Under the pieces are notes generated by a model. The model searched no databases. It saw nothing but the letters and a program-made list of their open reading frames with translations, and was not told the origin of the DNA. DNA of 14,137 nt. Source: Parachlorella kessleri. Its lineage: Eukaryota > Chlorophyta > Trebouxiophyceae > Chlorellales > Chlorellaceae. Shown piece by piece: positions 12,501 through 14,137 of this stretch. Position 1 is the stretch's first letter; every line of letters begins with the position of its first letter. The stretch spans positions 1 through 14,137 of the forward strand of contig BBXU01002112.1 of the NCBI GenBank assembly GCA_001598975.1. Direction: 5' to 3'. Made by a program: the position numbers and the translations under genes.

Positions 12501-13931
12501 GTTTGCTGCTGCATCGCCCACACCCAAGACCACCATGGATCTAGTAAGAGTACAAGTAAGTGTTCTGCTCTGGGGGACTGGGACTGGCCAGCGCCTATGT
12601 TGGGGCAGATACTTGAGAAGATATTTGGCTCCTGTGGAGCCCTAGCAGCAACTAAAGGGTTTTGGTAAAAATCAGCAAGCTGGTAGCAGCATGTTCAGGT
12701 CGCGGAACGCTGTTAGACTAGACTAGGCTAGCTGGCAGCAGTAATATCACCTAGCGCCTACCTTGGCCTCAGCAAACCACACTTGGCATTTTGGGGGTCC
12801 AAAGGACCGCAGCAGCAAGACTTAACCGGGCTTGATAAACACAGCAAAACGACAGCACAAAGAGGATGTGATCCCTACCTCGGCCTCAGCAGACTGCAGC
12901 TTGGCGTTCTTGGGCTGGCCTGGGCCCCCAGCAGCCGCGCCTGCCTCCAGCCTGCCCTCCGCGCCTCGAAGCAGGGCACAGAACAGGTCCCGCAGCAGCA
13001 GGGAGGACGGCGCAAAGTCGCGGTCGAAGGGGGTGAGGCGGGAGGCGGCATGGGGCGACAGGCCATACTTGGTTTGGAGCAGCTCTGCAATAGCGAGGGA
13101 TTTGTGGATGTGTGGGGTGTGGATGTGTGTGTCTGCCAGTGTGTAGGAGTGTGTGGGGTGGGGTGTGTGTGTGTTGGGGCCAGGGGGAGCAGGCGGGGAC
13201 AGAGAGCGGGCCACAAGAGGCGCATGGGCCAGCTGGGCAATGCATCATGTGTAGACACAGTTGCTGTTATGGTGGCGGAGGGGGAGCCGGCTGTGTGACA
13301 GCAATATGCGGGCGGGGTTACAGCAAGCCCGTAGGGGATGATGGGAAGGGGGCTGCTACATGCTGCGCATGTACCGCAGTTTCAGCCATGGCCATACGTA
13401 TCAGGGGGAACCCGATTCCTCAGGACCCTATACTGCACTGCAGCGGATCCACCATCTCCCCCGGGTGGCTGCAACCTGTACCGCTCCCATACACTGCCCT
13501 TGACCCCACCCCCGCCACCACCCACCCCCTTGCCACCCGCCCGTCCACCCACCTGCATGCACAGCCTGTGCTGCCTGCAGTGCGTCCAACTGCTTCCCGC
13601 CCAGCTTGAACTTGATCTTCCTCCCGCCGCCAGCCTGGCCATCCCCGCCGCCGCCAGGCCCAGCCCCCTGGCTCCCTGCAGGCCCGCCCCCTCCTCCTCC
13701 TGCAACCCCCGAGGACGTTGCTCCACCGCCACCACGCGCCACTGCACCGGCCTCTGTGCTTATCCAATACAAGCCTCCCTCCTCCTCCCCCTCCTCCTCC
13801 TGCTGCAGCTGCTGCCGCAGGTGGAGGGAGGGCATGGTTTGCCGGCGAGGGCGGCGGGTGGGCTGGGGGTAGTCAAAGTCTGGGTGGGCGTGGGTGGGGC
13901 GGCCCCGGAAGCCCTGCTGGGGAGTGTCGCC
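168..13931 (-). CDS. DDT/WHIM - Tudor-like - ARID chromatin protein, 22 exons, both ends incomplete
   Basis: Spliced gene on the minus strand. Exons in order: 13931-13553, 13084-12879, 12232-12098, 11831-11743, 11244-11069, 10747-10568, 10075-9959, 9638-9457, 8929-8763, 8442-8242, 7806-7077, 6805-6632, 6103-5941, 5485-5363, 4833-4695, 4333-4237, 3866-3564, 3352-3224, 2818-2742, 2210-2108, 1784-1557, 596-168. Every intron is GT-AG and the phases agree at all 21 joins, giving 1509 open codons. Domains: DDT/WHIM about 127-425, Tudor-like about 840-1030, ARID about 1203-1290. I see no WD40 repeats, bromodomain or PHD finger. From the families, the product should be a nuclear DNA-binding chromatin factor, perhaps a subunit of an ISWI-type remodeller; this is inference. 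Exon edges were set by eye and an extra small exon in a long intron cannot be excluded. Confidence 0.85.
597..1556 (-). other. Intron 21, the longest (960 nt)
   Basis: GT-AG intron with phase 0 on both sides. I see no recognisable gene, RNA or mobile element in it. A weak 78-nt candidate cassette exon (950-1027, phase 0/0, Gly/Ala-rich) was considered and not accepted, because its acceptor has no pyrimidine tract. Confidence 0.6.
1557..1784 (-). CDS. Exon 21: C-terminal low-complexity region
   Basis: Residues 1291-1366, exactly 76 codons. It starts with an acidic, His-rich ordered-looking stretch (YEEDLAAGRAPDYNHLHDPE then DLHFTLPGG), continues with polyalanine, a basic patch (PPQRQSARR) and an Ala/Ser/Pro tail. 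No family is recognised. The acceptor is GCCGCAG|TATGA and the donor CAA|GTGAGT. The ARID C-terminal helix runs directly into the acidic start of this exon. Confidence 0.82.
2108..2210 (-). CDS. Exon 20: ARID C-terminal helices
   Basis: Residues 1256-1290, joined to exon 19 through a split Ser. It reads LGVDLSGQTSASYNMRQNYE then RCLMDLENYLASGQ. Conserved ARID features are TSAS (base-contact loop), the R..Y helix and the L..YE-like end (here LENYL). With exons 18-19 it completes a full-length ARID of about 88 residues with no key position missing that I can see. The acceptor is TTGCAG|CCTAG and the donor CAG|GTGGGC. Confidence 0.93.
2211..2741 (-). other. Intron 19 (531 nt), no feature seen
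   Basis: Splits the ARID domain. The donor is CGCAG|GTGGGG and the acceptor TTTGCAG. I see no exon-edge copy, RNA or mobile element inside it. Confidence 0.6.
2742..2818 (-). CDS. Exon 19: ARID core helices
   Basis: Only 77 nt, residues 1231-1255. It reads VFWSVIERGGYESVTANKQW then KDVCR. The V..RGGYE.V...K.WK.V signature is the most conserved part of ARID domains. It was found by looking for this signature between exons 18 and 20. The acceptor CTGTAG|GTGTTC and donor CGCAG|GTGGGG give phase 0 in and phase 2 out, as both neighbours require. Confidence 0.92.
3040..3176 (-). repeat. Degenerate copies of exon 18 (ARID) 3' end in intron 18
   Basis: The segment at about 3118-3176 resembles 3226-3280 (exon 18 end) at a spacing of about 106 nt. 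On the minus strand it reads FGPAPKLDLLK against FAHTELDLHK in the exon. A shorter third match at about 3081-3107 resembles 3211-3237, and 3040-3056 resembles about 3203-3219. The donor GT is lost in the main copy. Confidence 0.65.
3224..3352 (-). CDS. Exon 18: ARID domain, first third
   Basis: Residues 1188-1230. It reads LDQIRPLSREQFTTLVTNFM then GLRGKFKVPTFAHTELDLHK. The FM..LR....VP.F...ELDLHK pattern is helix 1 to helix 2 of the ARID/BRIGHT DNA-binding domain. The acceptor is TCTGCAG|GAGGT and the donor AAG|GTGAGG. Joining to exon 19 restores DLHKVFW, a continuous ARID helix, which supports the exon pair. A degenerate copy of the exon end lies about 106 nt downstream in the intron. Confidence 0.92.
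3564..3866 (-). CDS. Exon 17: Gly/Tyr/Ala-rich low-complexity segment
   Basis: Residues 1087-1187, exactly 101 codons. After an acidic start (KADAGEEQHFNEDAYGRP) it becomes rich in Gly, Tyr and Ala, with repeated GGYG/GAGG blocks (YGAGGYGAALGGYGTAAGG) and a proline-rich tail. Such aromatic-plus-glycine stretches are typical of disordered, self-associating regions of nuclear proteins. It lies between the Tudor-like and ARID domains. The acceptor is TATGCAG|AAAGC and the donor CGCCG|GTGAGC. Confidence 0.82.
4145..4195 (-). repeat. Copy of exon 16 3' part in intron 16
   Basis: About 41 bases match exon 16 (about 4254-4293) with four differences, at a spacing of about 103 nt. It encodes LAYQVERAQQL on the minus strand against LVYQAERAQQL in the exon. 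No donor is preserved after it. Confidence 0.85.
4237..4333 (-). CDS. Exon 16: acidic helical segment
   Basis: Residues 1054-1086. It reads LGEEGYGSEEERFAELVYQ then AERAQQLLFYSEQ, an acidic start followed by an amphipathic helix. No family is recognised. The acceptor CCTGCAG|GCTTG and donor CAG|GTAGGG are clear. A diverged copy of its 3' portion, reading LAYQVERAQQL in the same orientation, lies about 103 nt downstream in the intron but has no usable donor. Confidence 0.82.
4570..4597. repeat. 14-nt tandem duplication in intron 15
   Basis: AGGACGACCTAATG is followed directly by AGGACGACCTAATA. It is intronic, between exons 15 and 16, with no evident function. Confidence 0.9.
4695..4833 (-). 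CDS. Exon 15: end of Tudor-like module and basic helix
   Basis: Residues 1008-1053. It begins VEPGVFENVSPWEMEVD; the VSPWE.E signature ends both the ancillary domain of auxin response factors (RVSPWEIE) and the BRWD/PHIP module (KLSPWDMEP). A long charged helix follows (EDLQRIIEESRKQQQAAARA), rich in Gln/Ala/Arg and possibly a coiled coil. Acceptor GCGCAG|TGGAG and donor GGAG|GTAGGA are in phase. Confidence 0.88.
5155..5396 (-). repeat. Three-copy tandem repeat spanning the exon 14 donor
   Basis: The unit starts with CCCTGG..TC..T.GTGGTCCAG on the minus strand. Copy 1 is the real exon 14 end and intron start (from 5396), copy 2 starts at about 5283, and copy 3, partial, at about 5186. Spacings are about 113 and 97 nt. 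Copies 1 and 2 share GTCCAGTGGGATAGAGGT, so copy 2 keeps the exon end and the GT of the donor, followed by a similar GGCTGGCTGCC.TGG intron start. Confidence 0.88.
5363..5485 (-). CDS. Exon 14: Tudor-like core, second part
   Basis: Residues 967-1007. It holds SMYKGSVVELG (969-979), a proline/charged loop, then YDPWESVVVQWDR (995-1007). The Y.G.V strand and the W.S..VQWD strand match Tudor-like barrels; VQWD is shared with auxin response factors and V.RWD with BRWD/PHIP. Acceptor TCTGCAG|GTGGC and donor AGAG|GTGCGT are in phase with both neighbours. Copies of the exon end follow twice in the intron at spacings of about 113 and 97 nt. Confidence 0.88.
5941..6103 (-). CDS. Exon 13: Tudor-like core, first part
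   Basis: Residues 913-966. The key stretch is LPDYLVRTEQYGRAMRILW (924-942) followed by GDRFRMFFGGK (945-955), then a Lys-rich loop. The same order (D.LV...Y..A....W...DRFR) occurs in BRWD/PHIP proteins, and GMRFKMRFE occurs at this place in the ancillary domain of auxin response factors; both are recalled families. The acceptor is CTGCAG|GAGATT and the donor TCGG|GTGAGC. A partial copy of the 5' edge lies about 100 nt upstream in the intron. Confidence 0.87.
6162..6247 (-). repeat. Copy of exon 13 5' edge with acceptor in intron 12
   Basis: Matches 6062-6152 at a spacing of about 100 nt. It keeps an acceptor-like TTGCAG followed by GAGATTGTGGTGCCGGTGGC, which translates EIVVPVA as in the true exon, then diverges. 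It lies upstream of the real acceptor (TGCAG|GAG at 6103). Confidence 0.88.
6509..6530. repeat. ATTC tetranucleotide repeat in intron 12
   Basis: About five units of ATTC/CATT in an A/T-rich patch that stands out from the G+C-rich surroundings. Confidence 0.9.
6541..6598 (-). repeat. Copy of exon 12 3' end with donor in intron 12
   Basis: 58 bases match 6624-6681 with five differences, 83 nt downstream of the real exon end. On the minus strand it reads VLRPAKYGPRHQLPHE followed by GTGAGGCA, against VLRPAKYGPRHQLPLE and GTGAGGCA at the true donor. Using this second donor would add 83 nt and shift the frame. Confidence 0.93.
6632..6805 (-). CDS. Exon 12: start of BRWD/PHIP-like (Tudor-like) module
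   Basis: Residues 855-912, exactly 58 codons. It reads ALRPVERYTVRTVVYRRH, an acidic insert (SDQDDSAP), then VAWLVLRPAKYGPRHQLPLE. In BRWD/PHIP the corresponding strand pair is roughly LVKIVGIRYE followed by CCLKLAFID, so the assignment is to the region just before the cryptic Tudor core. Both edges of this exon have diverged copies in the neighbouring introns: the 5' edge near 6895-6930 and the 3' edge at 6541-6598. Confidence 0.83.
6895..6932 (-). repeat. Copy of exon 12 5' edge in intron 11
   Basis: Resembles 6781-6818 at a spacing of about 114 nt. On the minus strand it reads LYPAERYSP after a GAGCAG acceptor-like end, against LRPVERYTV in exon 12. Confidence 0.75.
7077..7806 (-). CDS. 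Exon 11: long disordered linker
   Basis: Residues 611-854, by far the longest exon. After a folded start (YMGLLGLEVSDSSVAAISN) come about 200 residues rich in Pro, Gly, Gln and Ala with scattered Glu. The end turns ordered and basic: LFAPRLLEGRKDALSKSWEG then LRMRIQ. The KSWEGLRMRI stretch aligns by eye with the W.KM... segment that opens the conserved region before the BRWD/PHIP bromodomains. The acceptor is TGTGCAG|GTATATG and the donor CAG|GTGTGA. The linker separates the DDT/WHIM half from the Tudor-like half. Confidence 0.85.
8242..8442 (-). CDS. Exon 10: helical segment
   Basis: Residues 544-610. It includes NMADIREAPLLLASLQQQ, ADLLPRPAFLRYAIDAQC and ESVVLLRTGLLKHIER. The composition is that of a folded helical region, without a family I can name. 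The acceptor GGCAG|GAACG follows a good pyrimidine tract. The donor CGAGCG|GTGGGT gives phase 2, and exon 11 completes CGG (Arg). Confidence 0.8.
8763..8929 (-). CDS. Exon 9: leucine-rich helical segment
   Basis: Residues 489-543. Two heptad-like helices are visible: SQLLREHLAICEAL and REVALVLLEVERLLSQE, then a Trp-rich end (SEEWRDVWQGPWRR). Splicing is GTGCAG|GACAG to CGAAG|GTAGGG, phase 2. The domain is not recognised; a protein-protein interaction role is possible but only inferred from the helices. Confidence 0.82.
9238..9295. repeat. Short direct repeat in intron 8
   Basis: TCACCTCGCATTCTAAAG at 9238 and TCACCTCGTATTCTAGAG at 9278, 40 nt apart, two differences in 18. On the gene's strand each carries a donor-like CGAGGTGA. 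Confidence 0.85.
9329..9390 (-). repeat. Copy of exon 8 3' end and donor in intron 8
   Basis: Resembles 9450-9511 at a spacing of about 121 nt, sharing CGCTCACC, CAGCGGCAGC and CCCAGCAG.GCTTC. The donor-like GGTGAGCG is kept on the minus strand, so a decoy 5' splice site follows the true one. Confidence 0.82.
9457..9638 (-). CDS. Exon 8: helical region after WHIM
   Basis: Residues 427-488. It starts GKLATLAELASQRADGYKS, has a Gly/Ala/Pro-rich insert (GQGAGAGPGP), then an amphipathic helix (ARVRACVEALLGALPLWFK). The Leu/Ala helices resemble continuing helical scaffold, but I do not recognise a named domain. The acceptor is ATGCAG|GCAAG and the donor AAG|GTGAGC. The 3' end and its donor have a diverged copy about 121 nt downstream in the intron. 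Confidence 0.82.
9959..10075 (-). CDS. Exon 7: WHIM3-like helix
   Basis: Residues 389-426. It reads ESLQRLMRWLERGAIVSEAG then LLRALRGIPPAS. In WSD domains the WY motif is followed by a helix ending in ..L..G..E..L...L, and this exon fits that pattern at the expected distance. Acceptor CTTCAG|GGGAG and donor CCAG|GTACAAG keep frame on both sides. A short imperfect inverted repeat (CTCCAG...CTGGAG) lies inside the exon and looks like codon coincidence. Confidence 0.85.
10568..10747 (-). CDS. Exon 6: WHIM2 / WSD motif
   Basis: Residues 329-388. It contains LGMRRAVGLDTRGRVYW (347-363) followed by CFRIFVED (371-378) and LWGWYE (383-388). The pattern G.D..GR.YW, a loop, a short strand and W.WY is the WSD (WHIM2) signature of DDT-containing ISWI partners, where it contributes to binding the ISWI protein and linker DNA. 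The preceding GWLAWLEAQ helix fits the same fold. Acceptor CTGCAG|TTGCC and donor GAGG|GTGAGAG agree in phase with both neighbours. Confidence 0.9.
11069..11244 (-). CDS. Exon 5: basic/acidic linker between WHIM1 and WHIM2
   Basis: Residues 270-328. It begins with a run of arginines, turns acidic (DEQSDEEDAA) and then becomes an Ala/Gly-rich, probably disordered segment. A basic-then-acidic spacer between WHIM1 and WHIM2 is common in this family. The acceptor is TTGCAG|GCGG. Two in-frame donors are possible: ACAG|GTCTGT (end at 11069, used here) and ACAG|GTTTCT 15 nt further on (end at 11054). Confidence 0.72.
11743..11831 (-). CDS. Exon 4: DDT closing helix / WHIM1
   Basis: Residues 241-269 plus two bases of Arg270. 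It reads LLSGLVHLVLANEAFQ and ends RRVDQLAFLR. This is the leucine-rich helix and following charged helix that in DDT proteins carries the WHIM1 motif. The donor (CTCAG|GTGATG) leaves phase 2 and the next exon supplies G to make Arg. The exon is only 89 nt. It is identified by phase agreement and family pattern together. Confidence 0.85.
12098..12232 (-). CDS. Exon 3: DDT domain, middle
   Basis: Residues 196-240, exactly 45 codons, phase 0 on both sides. It opens NPLSWPERVCNAIW and ends YGDYLDLRPEDRLQ. The LSWPE motif and the Y..L....RL motif match the second half of DDT domains in plant DDT-PHD proteins, where LTWP and YYSLPV.RKL occupy the same places (recalled, not searched). Splicing is CTGCAG|AAC to CAG|GTGAGC. 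It joins directly to exon 4 to give RLQLLSGLVHLVL, the helix that closes the domain. Confidence 0.88.
12757..12810 (-). repeat. Copy of exon 2 3' end and donor in intron 2
   Basis: Resembles 12874-12927 at a spacing of about 117 nt, sharing CCTACCT, GGCCTCAGCA and CTTGGC.TT. On the minus strand the donor-like AAGGTAGGC is intact. Confidence 0.85.
12879..13084 (-). CDS. Exon 2: start of DDT domain
   Basis: Residues 127-195, joined to exon 1 through a split Glu codon. It reads ELLQTKYGLSPHAASRL, then TPFDRDFAPSSLLLRDLFCALLRG. The pattern of PFD and an acidic or hydrophobic loop followed by an amphipathic helix resembles the first half of the DDT domain in plant DDT-PHD proteins such as PTM, from memory of that family. 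A Gly/Ala/Lys-rich spacer follows. The acceptor TATTGCAG comes after an unusually C/A-rich tract; the donor is GAG|GTAGGG. A diverged copy of the 3' end of this exon lies about 117 nt downstream in the intron. Confidence 0.85.
13098..13177. repeat. GT/GGTG-rich tract in intron 1
   Basis: Degenerate GTGTGGATGTGTG-type repeats. On the gene's strand this is a C/A-rich tract just upstream of the exon 2 acceptor, in the place where a pyrimidine tract would normally be. Confidence 0.85.
13553..13931 (-). CDS. Exon 1 (first visible): low-complexity N-terminal region
   Basis: Residues 1-126 and the first base of codon 127. It holds a basic patch (PTRRPRRQ), a Gln/Glu-rich stretch (LRQQLQQEEEGEEEGG), a long Gly/Ala run, and a conserved-looking tail with KIKFKLGGK followed by a Gln/Ala helix leading into exon 2. 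The acceptor is TGCAG|GGC and the donor GCAG|GTGGGT. An in-frame TGA lies just upstream of the acceptor, so the protein starts either in an unseen upstream exon or at an internal ATG (in TMPSL, near 13845). The patch could act as a nuclear localisation signal. The 3' part is more secure than the 5' edge. Confidence 0.7.
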
Positions 13932-14137
13932 CTGCACCCATCAAAATGAAGGTCAGACTAGGTATTTGAGGGTCAATACCACGAAAGCAGAATGGTCTGG
14001 GAGAGAGCGGCCGGGCAGCCCCAGTGATTGGTGTACCTCTGCAGTACGGGACGGGTATGAGCATTATTTAGCAGGTGGGGAGAAGGGAGCAGAGTTTAAG
14101 CCTGGACCGACGCATGCAGTCCTGACCCGGGCCCCGG
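13932..14137 (-). other. Sequence upstream of exon 1, no supported exon
   Basis: Minus-strand sequence before exon 1 has an acceptor (GGGTGCAG) at its end and an in-frame stop just before it, so it is probably intron or 5' UTR. Another acceptor-like TACTGCAG occurs near 14043, but I cannot place an exon after it with a matching donor. No promoter element is recognised. Confidence 0.4.

Noticed and set aside
3040..12927. CRISPR array or mobile element as explanation of the ~100-nt repeats
   Set aside because: Each repeat is private to its own exon edge, diverged, with no spacer pattern, terminal inverted repeats or transposase; the sequence is a eukaryotic spliced gene.

Overview
The window looks like nuclear DNA of a green alga, most likely a chlorophycean of the Chlamydomonas/Haematococcus type. 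This rests on high G+C, many GT-AG introns of about 200-960 nt, short exons, CAG-rich codons, Ala/Gly/Gln/Pro low-complexity stretches and abundant simple repeats. The organism call is inference, not proof.

One gene on the minus strand fills almost the whole window. I traced 22 consecutive exons (from 13931 down to 168) by joining GT-AG splice sites whose phases agree at all 21 junctions. The assembled coding length is 4527 nt (1509 codons, numbered 1-1509 here from the first visible exon). The 5' end lies beyond the right edge or in an exon I could not find. The 3' end probably lies beyond the left edge, because the last visible exon ends in a good donor. No supported gene lies on the plus strand.

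Layout along the protein: exon 1 is a low-complexity N-terminal region with a basic patch. Exons 2-7 form a DDT/WHIM (WSD) module like that of ISWI-complex subunits and plant DDT-PHD proteins. Exons 8-10 are helical. Exon 11 is a long disordered Pro/Gly/Gln/Ala linker. Exons 12-15 form a Tudor-like module resembling both the region before the bromodomains of BRWD/PHIP and the ancillary domain of auxin response factors. Exon 16 is acidic and helical. Exon 17 is a Gly/Tyr/Ala-rich low-complexity segment. Exons 18-20 are a complete ARID DNA-binding domain. Exons 21-22 are a low-complexity C-terminal region with polyAla and polyGln. The protein is therefore inferred to be a nuclear chromatin factor joining an ISWI-type DDT/WHIM module, a Tudor-like reader and an ARID on one chain.

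The most unusual DNA-level feature is in the introns. At least six of the 21 hold diverged copies of the edge of a neighbouring exon, about 80-120 nt away. Most copy an exon 3' end and donor (exons 2, 8, 12, 14, 16, 18); two copy an exon 5' end and acceptor (exons 12 and 13). Several copies keep a splice-site-like sequence and readable protein similarity.
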